A DNA stretch of 64,000 bases from positions 310,001 to 374,000 of the forward strand of contig NZ_CP039852.1 in assembly GCF_006228385.1 (NCBI RefSeq), given 5' to 3'. The translations under genes and the position numbers were made by a program. Origin of the DNA: Salinimonas iocasae. Its GTDB lineage: Bacteria > Pseudomonadota > Gammaproteobacteria > Enterobacterales > Alteromonadaceae. The notes under the pieces were generated by a model that ran no database searches, was not told the origin of the DNA, and saw only the letters and a program-made list of their open reading frames with translations. Shown piece by piece: positions 1 through 8,868 of this stretch (within the stretch, counting starts at the first letter, position 1; each line of letters opens with the position of its first letter).

Positions 1-175
1 ACTCGTATCTCTGTAAACCTCCCTTATTAAAATAGCGGAATACCTCTTAAGAGTTCTTCGGTTTACAAAACGGGGCGGTGAGCCTGAGGAAGTTGCCGCC
101 GCAATAGCATGGTTACTGTCAGATGAAGCGTCGTATGTCACAGGGTCGTTTATTGATATTGCTGGTGGTAAATAA
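1..175 (+). pseudogene. 3' remnant of a short-chain dehydrogenase/reductase (SDR) gene
   Basis: The frame ending in TAA at 173-175 reads GGEPEEVAAAIAWLLSDEAS and then YVTGSFIDIAGGK, the classic C-terminus of an SDR enzyme (the helix before the final strand, then the YxTG..xxxxGG tail). The match starts near base 71. Upstream, the same frame hits a stop at 14-16, has no start codon and does not look like an SDR, and the other two frames do not continue the fold convincingly. It is therefore either a decayed fragment or a gene with a frameshift close to the window edge. Sequence before base 1 is needed to decide. No function is assigned beyond the family. Confidence 0.6.
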
Positions 176-360
176 GCGCTGATGCCCGCATGTGAATAGT
201 GACTTTATAAGTGTGATCTAAATCAGAAGCTGCCCTTGTTCAGCGCACTCATCAAGGTTTTGCTGCTGGCGCTTGAAATATGAACAGTAATGCATATTAA
301 TATAAAACAGGCGATGGTCGTAAAGCTGCCGCGCACATGTTTACTCTACAGGGAAATTCA

Positions 361-723
361 ATGATCAAGTGGGAAGATTTGAGCTGGCAACAAAAGGCGG
401 CGTTTTGGGTTGCTATAGGTATAGTGGGCTGGTTTTCACCGGAAATTGCGCTGCTGTTTCATTTTGGTGGCATTGAAGTTGTTTTTGCCTTCATAGCGTT
501 TTACTTCATTCCTATCCTAAGGCAGATTCAGGCACATTATTATAAGTTCAGACGAGCGCTAACCCTCGCCATTGTTACTTACCAGTCCAGTGCTTCTGCG
601 AAACCCAGGGTTTATTTCACACAAGCAGTGTTTTGCTCAGCAGCCTTTGCGCTAACCGGTTCAGTGGCGCTTGCTGCAGTATTTTTTATGCCGGGTATGC
701 TGATGAGTAACGTACTGACTTAA
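361..723 (+). CDS. small hypothetical inner-membrane protein
   Basis: A 120-residue protein with no family I recognise. I start it at the ATG at 361 because an AGGGA ribosome-binding sequence lies six bases upstream; an in-frame ATG at 337 lacks one. Three hydrophobic stretches are visible at about residues 13-35 (AFWVAIGIVGWFSPEIALLF), 38-52 and 90-115, with a basic loop (HYYKFRRAL) between the second and third. This suggests a three-pass membrane protein with that loop in the cytoplasm. It stands alone: the next gene begins 165 bases later on the same strand behind its own leader. No conserved catalytic residues are evident. Confidence 0.6.
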   Translation: MIKWEDLSWQQKAAFWVAIGIVGWFSPEIALLFHFGGIEVVFAFIAFYFIPILRQIQAHYYKFRRALTLAIVTYQSSASAKPRVYFTQAVFCSAAFALTGSVALAAVFFMPGMLMSNVLT

Positions 724-888
724 AAGGCGTCAGCGAAAAAAAGTGAAGGCCTAAGGTGCTGTTTCTGCTGTTCTAGCATACCGATATTTCTGGTTGTACT
801 TATCAAATTTCACTTCTCGTAGCGACCCGCATCACTTTTGTGGTTAATTGTGGCAAATGTGTTTCTGACCATAAGGTTAGGGTGATTT

Positions 889-3012
889 GTGACTACAATG
901 CAATTTATGACTGGTTTGATAGCGTCATGGATGGTTTTCTCCGGCGTTGCTGCTACCTCAGTCGACCAACAGACACTGAATGAAGCAGACTCTAAGAATG
1001 ATCAGTGGCTCGCTCACGGCAAAAATTACAGCGAAACCCGCCATAGTCCCCTGAAACAGATAAATACCGACACGGTAAAAGATCTGGTATTACTGAATAA
1101 AACGGTACTGCCGGACTGGCGAGGTGTTGAGGCTACACCACTGCTGATTGATGGCATAATTTATGTCACCGGCCCCTGGAGTAAAGTCTTCGCCGTTGAT
1201 GCTAAATCCGGTGAAATTCAATGGTCCTACGACCCTGAAGTTCCCCGGCAGGCGGCAATTAACGGCTGCTGTGATGTGGTTAACCGTGGCGTTGCTGCGT
1301 GGCACGATAAGCTATTTTTTGGCACTTTCGATGGCAGACTTATCGCGCTCGACAGAAAGACCGGCAAAAAAGTGTGGGAGCAGCTAACGGTTGATAATAG
1401 TAAGCCATACACCATCACAGGTGCGCCGCGGGTTGTAAACGGGCTGGTGTTTATTGGTAATGGTGGTGCTGAGTTTGGTGTGCGAGGCTATTTCTCCGCC
1501 TACGATGCTGACTCCGGTGAAATGCAGTGGCGCTTTTATACGGTGCCGGGAAACCCGGACGAAGGCTTTGAGAATGAAGCGATGCGCAAAGCCGCCGATA
1601 CCTGGACCGGACAATGGTGGAAGTACGGCGGGGGCGGTACGGTCTGGGATTCAATGGCCTATGATCCTGAGCTTGACCTGTTGTATGTTGGAACGGGTAA
1701 TGGCTCACCCTGGGATCGACACCAGCGCAGCCCTGAAGGCGGCGATAATTTATATCTCTCATCTATTCTTGCCATTAAACCTAAGACCGGTGAGCTGAAG
1801 TGGCATTACCAGACAACGCCGGGCGACTCCTGGGATTTCACGGCGACCCAACACATGATTCTGGCTGATATTGAAATTGAAGGACAGACTCGAAAAGTAC
1901 TGATGCAGGCCCCAAAAAATGGCTATTTTTATGTTATCGACAGGGTCAGTGGAGAGCTGATTAGTGCCGATGCATTCACCTACATGAATTGGTCTACCCA
2001 CGTTGACAAGCAAACGGGAAAACCGGTAGAGGCGGATTTTGCGCGTTACAGTGAGGTTAATGCGCAGATAGCCCCAAACTATGATGGTGGTCATAACTGG
2101 CACCCTATGGCCTATAACCCTGAGCTTGGTTATGTTTTTATACCTGGCCGGGATACCGTGTCATTTTACGGGCGGGACTTGGACTGGAAATATAACGAGC
2201 GTGGATTTGGCACTGGGGCCGGGTGGAATCTGGCAACGGGAAATCAGGATGATAAGCCGGATATTTATGATAAAAAGGCACCCCAAAAAAAAGGCTTTCT
2301 GAAAGCCTGGGATCCGGTTAAAGGAAAGCCCGCCTGGACGATTGACCAGCATGATTCATGGAATGGCGGGGTTCTGTCCACCGCCGGTAACCTGGTATTT
2401 CAGGGAACATCTGACGGTCATTTAAAAGCGTACGATAGCCGTAACGGTAAAGAGGTATTTAGTTATGACTTGGGGGTAGGCATCCTGGCCCCACCCATTA
2501 CCTACATGCTCGATGGTACGCAGTATGTCACCGTAGCTGCCGGCTGGGGCGGTGGATACGGTATGAAGAATATTCTTACCGATAAGTTGCGATCAGACCT
2601 GGTGTTAACGTTCAGGTTGGCTGTCGACAGTAAAGAAAGCAAGGTGAATGTGCTCCATGAAGAAAATCAGGTAGCTTTTCATCGGTATGCTCCCAAAAAT
2701 GCGCCGATACAGCTAGGGCCGAAGGTAACAATACCCAAAAAAACGTTCCTGCAGGGAGAGACTATTTTCAATACAAACTGCGCCGTGTGTCATGTGGTTG
2801 ATGATAGTCGGGGTGGGGTAGCGCCAAACCTGTTAACCAGCCATATGATTGAAAAGCAGGTTTTGCCAGTAGTTCTACTTGATGGCGTGCTGCAGAGCAG
2901 AGGAATGCCATCGTTTGAAGGCAAGCTTAAGCGCAGTGAGGTAGAGGCGCTGAGTGGCTATCTTAAAACGCTTCAGCAGCAGACGATAGGCGATAGACCC
3001 TCAAGCCGGTAA
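889..3012 (+). CDS. PQQ-dependent quinohemoprotein alcohol dehydrogenase, type II, with C-terminal cytochrome c
   Basis: A periplasmic enzyme of 707 residues that would oxidise alcohols with PQQ and pass electrons to its own heme c. It starts with GTG after a TTAGGG-like ribosome site; an ATG three codons in is an alternative. Residues 1-23 form a signal peptide. The eight-bladed propeller carries the adjacent-cysteine pair C127-C128 (NGCCD), which in this family forms the ring disulfide over PQQ, and the GDSWDFTA motif with acidic residues D313 and D316 where the catalytic aspartate lies. A heme-binding CAVCH sits at 631-635, followed by a methionine-containing segment (GMPSFEGKL) suited to be the second heme ligand. 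The length matches type II quinohemoproteins. No PQQ synthesis genes are in the window. The substrate cannot be told from sequence. Confidence 0.9.
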   Translation: MTTMQFMTGLIASWMVFSGVAATSVDQQTLNEADSKNDQWLAHGKNYSETRHSPLKQINTDTVKDLVLLNKTVLPDWRGVEATPLLIDGIIYVTGPWSKVFAVDAKSGEIQWSYDPEVPRQAAINGCCDVVNRGVAAWHDKLFFGTFDGRLIALDRKTGKKVWEQLTVDNSKPYTITGAPRVVNGLVFIGNGGAEFGVRGYFSAYDADSGEMQWRFYTVPGNPDEGFENEAMRKAADTWTGQWWKYGGGGTVWDSMAYDPELDLLYVGTGNGSPWDRHQRSPEGGDNLYLSSILAIKPKTGELKWHYQTTPGDSWDFTATQHMILADIEIEGQTRKVLMQAPKNGYFYVIDRVSGELISADAFTYMNWSTHVDKQTGKPVEADFARYSEVNAQIAPNYDGGHNWHPMAYNPELGYVFIPGRDTVSFYGRDLDWKYNERGFGTGAGWNLATGNQDDKPDIYDKKAPQKKGFLKAWDPVKGKPAWTIDQHDSWNGGVLSTAGNLVFQGTSDGHLKAYDSRNGKEVFSYDLGVGILAPPITYMLDGTQYVTVAAGWGGGYGMKNILTDKLRSDLVLTFRLAVDSKESKVNVLHEENQVAFHRYAPKNAPIQLGPKVTIPKKTFLQGETIFNTNCAVCHVVDDSRGGVAPNLLTSHMIEKQVLPVVLLDGVLQSRGMPSFEGKLKRSEVEALSGYLKTLQQQTIGDRPSSR

Positions 3013-3059
3013 TGCGCCGGCTTGTGCATCGACGGGTAACGGATTACCTGTTGCTGCAC
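3002..3059. other. inverted repeats between convergent genes
   Basis: The end of the quinohemoprotein gene overlaps an 8-bp stem (CAAGCCGG at 3002-3009 pairing with CCGGCTTG at 3017-3024). A second nested hairpin follows: GTGCA/TGCAC at the outside and GGTAA/TTACC at 3036-3049. Neither is followed by a clear T-run, so these are weak candidates for a shared terminator between the rightward dehydrogenase gene and the leftward kdgK. Confidence 0.35.
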
Positions 3060-3069
3060 AAACTGACAA

Positions 3070-3996
3070 TTAAAGGCGGGGTAACGCTTTTTCAGGCGGT
3101 GTTATTGCGCCGGGATAGCCAATAACAAATGCGGCCACCTTAGCGCCATATTTTGCAGCACTGACCGGATCTGCACCCTTACCCCGAGCGGCCAGGTAGC
3201 CTGCGTTAAAAGCATCTCCCGCAGCGGTCGTATCAACAACATTTTCTACTGGCTCAACAGGCACCGACCAGCTATCGCTCTGTGTATTAACGACAACTTC
3301 AGACGCCCCGTTCTTTATAATTTGCTCTTCAATAGAAAACCGGGACAAATGCGTAACAATTTCGCTGACAGATTGGTGTGCGTACAACTGGGCATGATCA
3401 TCCACACCGGATAGCGCGATGTCGGCCATAGCATAAAAGCGATCGGCCCACTGCCTGGCGTGATCAGGGCTTTTCCACAGCGCAGGCCGGTAATTGAGGT
3501 CAAAGACAATTTTGCAGCCGCGTTGGCGCAGCGCTGTCAGCTTATCTACCAGCATGTGACGTTGCGTATCATCAAGGATGGCCACGGAAATACCGCTTAG
3601 ATAAAACAGATCAGTATCAGGTAATTCGCCATCGACGCTATACAAAGTTTGTGTGGCCGCCGATTCACTGCGCCAGTAGGTAAAACTGCGCTCACCGGTG
3701 TTATCGGTATGCACCATATACAGACCAAGATGTCGGCTGGCAGAGCGGTGAACCAAATCAACACCAAGCTTTTCCTGTTGCATAAAATGATAAAGTTCAT
3801 CGCTTTGCGCATCACTGCCAATAGCGGTGAGGTAGTGCACCTGTAACGCCGGTGCACAGCGTTTCAGATACACGGCGGTATTAAAGGTGTCGCCGGCAAA
3901 ACTTTTAGCCAGCTGATGAGCAGACAGTGTCACCAGTTCTATCATACATTCGCCGAATATAACGATGTGATTCATGCCACGGATTCCGGTGTTCAT
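3070..3996 (-). CDS. kdgK: 2-dehydro-3-deoxygluconokinase (KdgK), PfkB family
   Basis: Phosphorylates 2-keto-3-deoxygluconate (KDG) to KDPG in the cytoplasm, the last uronate-specific step before KDPG aldolase. At 308 residues it has PfkB-family size. It shows the N-terminal GDTFNTAVYL sugar-binding signature near residue 35 and the C-terminal DTTAAGDAFNAGYLAA signature, whose aspartate is the catalytic base. Assignment as KDG kinase rather than another PfkB sugar kinase rests on the neighbours uxuB and uxaC on the same strand. The start is uncertain: the annotated ATG has no obvious ribosome site, and ATG at 3975 (Met8, MNHIVIFGE) fits the usual PfkB N-terminus better. It is the third gene of the leftward operon, 16 bases after uxuB. 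Confidence 0.88.
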   Translation of the reverse strand: MNTGIRGMNHIVIFGECMIELVTLSAHQLAKSFAGDTFNTAVYLKRCAPALQVHYLTAIGSDAQSDELYHFMQQEKLGVDLVHRSASRHLGLYMVHTDNTGERSFTYWRSESAATQTLYSVDGELPDTDLFYLSGISVAILDDTQRHMLVDKLTALRQRGCKIVFDLNYRPALWKSPDHARQWADRFYAMADIALSGVDDHAQLYAHQSVSEIVTHLSRFSIEEQIIKNGASEVVVNTQSDSWSVPVEPVENVVDTTAAGDAFNAGYLAARGKGADPVSAAKYGAKVAAFVIGYPGAITPPEKALPRL

Positions 3997-4012
3997 TTAA
4001 ACGCGTGTAGGT

Positions 4013-5476
4013 TTACTGACATAGTGCGGTCAGCTGTGTAGATGCATTCTGCTTATCGATGGTCGCGACAATCGCCAACTGCGCTAATACAGTCTTGCGA
4101 AAGTCGATATGCTGCGTCAAATCACCAAAGATACGCGAATCATCCAACAGGGCGTTTGCCACCCCGGACGCCTCACCGTCATGATTTTTCACAATACCGG
4201 TAAGAACATCTTCCATCGGATCCACAAGCTTTTTATTCGCCTGCACTGAACGAATAATAAATACCATCCAAGCCGCTACCGTTGCCGATAACAGTTGAAT
4301 ACTGCGGTTGGCGACCAGATTATCTTTCACGGTATTTAACAGGCGTGGCGGCAGTTTTTGCGACCCGTCCCAGGCAATCTGCGACAGTAAATGCTGAATA
4401 TGCTGGTTTTTAAAACGCGTCAATGTCTGTGCGACATAGTGCTCAGGGTTCAGCGCATCACTGGCATCAACCGTAGGCAAAATTTCTTCTTCCAGCAGCT
4501 TATTAAGAAACGTATGCATCGCGTCGTGGGAAACTGCCTCATAGACCGTTTTCAGATGACAGAGTGAACCTAAGTAAGCCAGAGCAGAATGGCTCCCATT
4601 CAAAATGCGAAGCTTAGCTTTTTCAAACACCCGGACATCATCAGTAATAATAGCGCCTGCGTTCTCCCAGGCAGGGCGAGGGCCACTGAAGTTATTCTCG
4701 ATAACCCACTGGCTGAACGCTTCGCGCTGGACCGGCCAGGCATCGTCAAGACCGGTAGCTTCCCGGCTGGCGTTTTGCAAATCGTCATCCGAGGCCGGCG
4801 TGATGCTATCTACCATGGTATTGGGAAAGCTGACGGTATCTGAGATCCACGTACTGAGCGCCTGATCTGACTTTTCGGCAAACAATTGCACTGCGTCGCG
4901 CAGCCTGTCACCGTTATCGGGTAAATTGTCGCAGCTGATGACCGTTAATTCTGCGATGTTTTTATTCATGCGCTGTTTCAGCGCAGCAGTTAGCAGGCCA
5001 ACCGCTGAAACAGGCTTGTCAGGCTGGACAAGATCGTGACAAATATCGGGGTGCTTAAGGTTGAGGGTGCCATCATTGTTCAGGCAATACCCTTTTTCGG
5101 TAATTGTCAGCGAAATAATATGGGTTTGCGGTGACGTCATTCTGGCCATCACCTGCTCGCGATCTTGCTCCAGCACCAACACTTCTTTAAGTGCACTTAC
5201 AACGATTGTTTGCGGAATATTATCCAGAACCATTAAGGTATACAGATTGTCCTGCTGCCCTAATGCTTCTTTTAAATGCGCACTGCGCAGTGAAACCGTA
5301 CTAATACCCCAGCGTCCCTCTGTATCAGCCTGTTGTGTGTAAATGGCCTGATGTGCACGATGAAACGCGCCGGGACCCAGGTGGACAATGCCGATTTGTG
5401 TAGAAGTAGGATCAACACTGGCAGTGGCTACCTCATCAGGTAGCTGCTTCAGAGTTTGGTAAGATAGTCTGGTCAT
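4013..5476 (-). CDS. uxuB: D-mannonate oxidoreductase (fructuronate reductase), mannitol dehydrogenase family
   Basis: Reduces D-fructuronate to D-mannonate with NADH, the second step of glucuronate breakdown. Its 487 residues match UxuB-type enzymes (about 486). The N-terminal GIVHLGPGAFHRAHQAIY motif is the cofactor-binding start of the long-chain mannitol dehydrogenase family, and ILNGSHSALAYLGSL in the middle is the family's conserved catalytic-helix region. Tagaturonate reductase (UxaB) is the nearest alternative; the presence of a mannonate dehydratase and an alpha-glucuronidase in the locus favours UxuB. Its start codon overlaps the stop of uxaC by one base (TAATG), so the two are translationally coupled. 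Confidence 0.88.
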   Translation of the reverse strand: MTRLSYQTLKQLPDEVATASVDPTSTQIGIVHLGPGAFHRAHQAIYTQQADTEGRWGISTVSLRSAHLKEALGQQDNLYTLMVLDNIPQTIVVSALKEVLVLEQDREQVMARMTSPQTHIISLTITEKGYCLNNDGTLNLKHPDICHDLVQPDKPVSAVGLLTAALKQRMNKNIAELTVISCDNLPDNGDRLRDAVQLFAEKSDQALSTWISDTVSFPNTMVDSITPASDDDLQNASREATGLDDAWPVQREAFSQWVIENNFSGPRPAWENAGAIITDDVRVFEKAKLRILNGSHSALAYLGSLCHLKTVYEAVSHDAMHTFLNKLLEEEILPTVDASDALNPEHYVAQTLTRFKNQHIQHLLSQIAWDGSQKLPPRLLNTVKDNLVANRSIQLLSATVAAWMVFIIRSVQANKKLVDPMEDVLTGIVKNHDGEASGVANALLDDSRIFGDLTQHIDFRKTVLAQLAIVATIDKQNASTQLTALCQ

Positions 5477-6894
5477 TACGCCTCCAGCTTATACGCCTTT
5501 TTGGCGAGCGTGTAGGTAAGTTGGCGAGCAACGCTGAACGCCTCATTTTCACTTAGCCGGTGCTCGGCGACCAGCTGCGCCAGAAACCGACAGTCAATGC
5601 GTCGCGCAACATCATGGCGGGCTGGAATAGACAGAAAAGCACGGGTATCGTCATTAAACCCTGCAGTATTGAAAAAACCTGCGGTTTCAGTGGTTTGGTG
5701 GCGAAAACGAAGCATGCCTTCCGGGCTGTCGTGAAACCACCAGGCCGGTCCCAACTTCAGGCAGGGATAGTGGCCAGCCAGCGGTGCCAGCTCCCGTGAG
5801 TAAGTCGTTTCATCAAGCGTAAACAGAATAATCGAAAGCCCCGGCTCGTTACCGTATTTATTCAATAATGGTTTGAGAGCGTCGACAAAGTTTACTGCAA
5901 CAGGAATATCGTGTCCTTTGTCACCACCGAACTGCTTATGTAATGGCACATTGTGGCTGCGATGAGATCCCGGATGGATTTGCATAACCATGCCATCTTC
6001 CACACTCATTCCCGCCATCTCGGTCAGCATCTGAGCGCGAAACAGTTCTTTATCAGCGTTGCTGGCTTGTCGGGTCAGCACTTTTTCAAACAGGGTCTCA
6101 CATTCATTTGCCGACAAATCCGCCGTCAATGCAGTTGGGTGGCCGTGGTCGGTTGCGGTAGCGCCGTGTGCCCTGAAGACTTCCCGTCGCTTTCTGAGCG
6201 CATTAAGATAGCCGCTCCAGGACGTGGTGTTTTCTCCGGTCAGCGCGCCAAGCTTTTCAATATTTTCTGCAAAATCATCTCGCGAGGCATCTACCACATC
6301 ATCGGGTCGAAATGTTGTAATTACGCGCTTTTCCCAGCCAGAGCCCTGTAACTGCTGGTGGTGTGTTAATGGGTCCAGCGCCCCTTCGGTGGTAGCAATG
6401 AGCTCGATGTTAAAACGATCCATTAGCGCACGGGGCTTGAAATTCGCGGTGGCAAGCTCAGTGGTAATATGGTCGTAATAGGCCATCGCATTTTCACTGC
6501 AGAGCATTTCCTGCATGCCGAACACATCATGAAAAACTGTATCTAGCCACAGCCTTGAGGGAGTAGCGGCAAACAGATAATAGTGGTCTGCAAATATCTG
6601 CCAGGCTTTACGAGGATCCTGCTCCGTTGGCTTCCCGTCAACTCGTGTAATGCCCAAAGACTCAAGGCTTACCCCCTGACTGTACAGCATTCTGAATACA
6701 TAATGGTCGGGCGTAATAAATAATTCAGTTGCGTTGGTAAAATTTTCGTCATACGCAAACCAGCGCGGATCCGTGTGACCGTGCGGGCTGATAATGGGTA
6801 ATGCTTTCACAGAGTCATACAGCGCTTTTGCGATATCGCGGGTTGGTTTATCTGCCGGAAAAAGCCTGTCGTCATGCAATAAAATCGGTTCCAT
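5476..6894 (-). CDS. uxaC: glucuronate isomerase (uronate isomerase)
   Basis: Interconverts D-glucuronate and D-fructuronate (also galacturonate/tagaturonate), the entry step of the cytoplasmic pathway. At 472 residues it has the normal length for UxaC, a member of the amidohydrolase superfamily. The N-terminal ISPHGHTDPRWF carries the metal-binding HxH, and FHDSPEGMLRFRHQTTETAG near residue 385 is a UxaC-typical stretch. I prefer ATG at 6894, which has AGAGG five bases upstream, over the GTG directly before it. It is the first gene of the leftward operon uxaC-uxuB-kdgK and sits right behind a perfect palindromic operator candidate. Action on 4-O-methylglucuronate, the likely product of the linked GH67 enzyme, cannot be judged from sequence. 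Confidence 0.92.
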   Translation of the reverse strand: MEPILLHDDRLFPADKPTRDIAKALYDSVKALPIISPHGHTDPRWFAYDENFTNATELFITPDHYVFRMLYSQGVSLESLGITRVDGKPTEQDPRKAWQIFADHYYLFAATPSRLWLDTVFHDVFGMQEMLCSENAMAYYDHITTELATANFKPRALMDRFNIELIATTEGALDPLTHHQQLQGSGWEKRVITTFRPDDVVDASRDDFAENIEKLGALTGENTTSWSGYLNALRKRREVFRAHGATATDHGHPTALTADLSANECETLFEKVLTRQASNADKELFRAQMLTEMAGMSVEDGMVMQIHPGSHRSHNVPLHKQFGGDKGHDIPVAVNFVDALKPLLNKYGNEPGLSIILFTLDETTYSRELAPLAGHYPCLKLGPAWWFHDSPEGMLRFRHQTTETAGFFNTAGFNDDTRAFLSIPARHDVARRIDCRFLAQLVAEHRLSENEAFSVARQLTYTLAKKAYKLEA

Positions 6895-6943
6895 CACGTC
6901 CTCTTGTCATCTGGTGAAGCGGGAAAAAGCATCAAATATTAAT

Positions 6944-6963
6944 TTATGCCACCGGTGGCATAA
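6944..6963. promoter_or_regulatory. 20-bp perfect palindrome, candidate LacI-family operator for uxaC-uxuB-kdgK
   Basis: TTATGCCACCGGTGGCATAA is a perfect inverted repeat with the central CG typical of LacI-family operators (ACCGGT core). It lies 49 bases upstream of the uxaC start, between uxaC and the end of the LacI-type regulator gene, so it is well placed to control the leftward operon. The link to that regulator is inference from position and symmetry. Confidence 0.75.
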
Positions 6964-6984
6964 TAGGAGTAGAAAAATTCCTGA

Positions 6985-8013
6985 TCAAGAGAAATCTGAC
7001 TTCTTGCGGGTGGATTCGCGCACAATTAACTGCGCTTTAACTAGCTGCGTGGCGATGTTGTCTGCAGGCAAATTCTCAATCTGAGCGATAAGTTTTTGTG
7101 CTGCGCTTGCCGCCATATCTCGCACAGGTCGACGTATGGTTGTCAATGACGGGAGCATTCGGGCGGCCATAAGATTATCATCAAACCCTACAACTGAAAG
7201 CGACTGCGGAACATTGATTTTTAAATCGTGCGCAGCCCGGATAACGCCAATAGCCATATCATCGTTATTGGCAAAAATGGCATCCGGTATCGGATCTTGT
7301 GTTAATAACGCCCGGCCACAGGCAATACCACTTTGATAGGTGTTATCTCCTTCAATGATTCTATTGGCAGATAGGGTAATACCTAGTGTATGCAATGCAT
7401 GGCAAAACCCTTCTAATCGCTCGGTGGTCGACGAATACGCGTTAGGGCCACTGATTACTGCTATGTCTTTATGCCCCTGAGCCACCAGATAGAGGGCTAA
7501 ATCAGCCACTGCGTGGCGATCATCGGAAATAACCATTCTGTATGGCTCATCCAGTGCGACAGAGGCCATGCGAACGTAATTAACACCGTGACGATTAAAC
7601 GCGTCGGCGAGCGCTGCAGACTCAGAAACTGGTGGCAATACGATAACCCCGTCTACATTTGAGCGGTGTACGAACCCGGTACAGTTATCAACAAATCCGG
7701 CATCCTGATATCTGCAGGGATGAACGATAAGTTCATAGCCTTTTTCGGTGATTACCTGAAGGACACCCTCCTGGACTTGATCAATATAAAACGTGCCCGG
7801 GTTATCATAAATAATACCCAGCAGGTAAGAGCGTCTCACTGCAAGACCGCGCGCTTTTTTATCCGGCGAAAATCCCTGTTCCCTGATAATTTGCTGAATA
7901 TTTTCACGGGTCTTCGCATTTACATTTGTCGCGCCGTTAATCACTCTTGATACAGTACGTTTGGAAACGCCTGCTTGTTGGGCAATGTCATTGATAGTGG
8001 GACGTTTTTTCAT
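6985..8013 (-). CDS. LacI-family transcriptional regulator, probable uronate regulator
   Basis: A 342-residue LacI/GalR repressor. The N-terminal helix-turn-helix with hinge helix is clear (INDIAQQAGVSKRTVSRVIN, residues 8-27), followed by a periplasmic-binding-type effector domain (FANNDDMAIGVIRAAHD and SVVGFDDN are family hallmarks). It lies directly upstream of uxaC in the same direction, with a palindromic operator candidate in the 90-base gap, so it probably senses a pathway intermediate such as glucuronate, fructuronate or KDG. The ribosome site before its ATG is weak. It ends in a charged tail (RKKSDFS). The effector is not deducible. Confidence 0.88.
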   Translation of the reverse strand: MKKRPTINDIAQQAGVSKRTVSRVINGATNVNAKTRENIQQIIREQGFSPDKKARGLAVRRSYLLGIIYDNPGTFYIDQVQEGVLQVITEKGYELIVHPCRYQDAGFVDNCTGFVHRSNVDGVIVLPPVSESAALADAFNRHGVNYVRMASVALDEPYRMVISDDRHAVADLALYLVAQGHKDIAVISGPNAYSSTTERLEGFCHALHTLGITLSANRIIEGDNTYQSGIACGRALLTQDPIPDAIFANNDDMAIGVIRAAHDLKINVPQSLSVVGFDDNLMAARMLPSLTTIRRPVRDMAASAAQKLIAQIENLPADNIATQLVKAQLIVRESTRKKSDFS

Positions 8014-8145
8014 GGGTTACCGCAGCACGCCAGAGAAATTAATAATGGAGAAGCCTATCGTGCGAATGCTGTTCAGACAAAGCTTTTTCCCCCGGGGCTT
8101 GTCATATGGCGACGCCCAGGGGCAAAGGTGAGCGCCAGCCGTGGT

Positions 8146-8868
8146 TTACTCAACATCTTCAAAATACGCCGGGTGCCGGGTTTTCACACTTTCTAAAACC
8201 TGTAGTATCAGATGCAGGTGACTACTCATAGCTTCACGGGCCGCAACAGGGTCACGGGCGCGCAGCGCATCAATGATTGCAGTATGCTGCTCCAGTACGC
8301 TGTCATACTGTCCGCCAAACTCTTTCAGGCTTAGATTTCTTACCCGATCCATATGCGCCTTTTCATACTGAATAAGACTGGCTGCTCGTTTGTATTGCGC
8401 AAAATCGGCGAGGGTCTGGTGAAAATCATCATCAAGTTGCTGAAAGCCTAAAGCGTTGAGCTGGCTGGCGGCGCTGCGTTGCTTGTCTATCAGAGATTCG
8501 CACGTTGCGATGAGTGAGTCACTGGCGTGTTGTGCACAGTGGGCCACGACGGCTACCTCAAGCGCTTCGCGAATAAACCGCGCTTCCACAATTTTTGAAA
8601 TACTCAGCTTCGACACAAATGTACCGCGTTGAGGCCTGACTTCAACAAATCCCAGCGCGACGAGTTTAGCAATGGTTTCCCTGACCGGGGTACGGCTGAC
8701 ACCATACTTGGCGGCCAATTTATTTTCAGACATTATCGAACCCGGTTCGATAGCCATATTTACAATCTCATCGCGCAAATGCTCGAATAGCTGGTCTGAT
8801 GTAGACTGATGATAGGAAAGCTGAATATCTGGTTCTGTTACTGTTGGTTTGTTTTTCTTTACATTCAC
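8146..8868 (-). CDS. GntR-family regulator with FCD domain (FadR subfamily)
   Basis: A 240-residue repressor of the FadR/UxuR/ExuR type: a winged helix at about residues 20-90 (ENKLAAKYGVSRTPVRETIA is the classic recognition segment) and a C-terminal all-helical FCD ligand domain with spaced histidines (DDFHQTLADF, SSHLHLIL) suited to hold a metal that binds a carboxylate effector. It begins with GTG; no ATG occurs before residue 38. Proteins of this subfamily commonly control hexuronate genes, and this one faces the divergent control region upstream of the TonB receptor, where a TTGTATACAA palindrome is present. It is the second regulator of the locus besides the LacI protein. Confidence 0.88.
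   Translation of the reverse strand: MNVKKNKPTVTEPDIQLSYHQSTSDQLFEHLRDEIVNMAIEPGSIMSENKLAAKYGVSRTPVRETIAKLVALGFVEVRPQRGTFVSKLSISKIVEARFIREALEVAVVAHCAQHASDSLIATCESLIDKQRSAASQLNALGFQQLDDDFHQTLADFAQYKRAASLIQYEKAHMDRVRNLSLKEFGGQYDSVLEQHTAIIDALRARDPVAAREAMSSHLHLILQVLESVKTRHPAYFEDVE

Noticed and set aside
3690-3705. CACCGGTG inside kdgK resembling the core of the uxaC operator
   Set aside because: It shares only the central eight bases, lies in mid-gene, and similar matches occur by chance elsewhere in the window (for example in the chemoreceptor near 32918).
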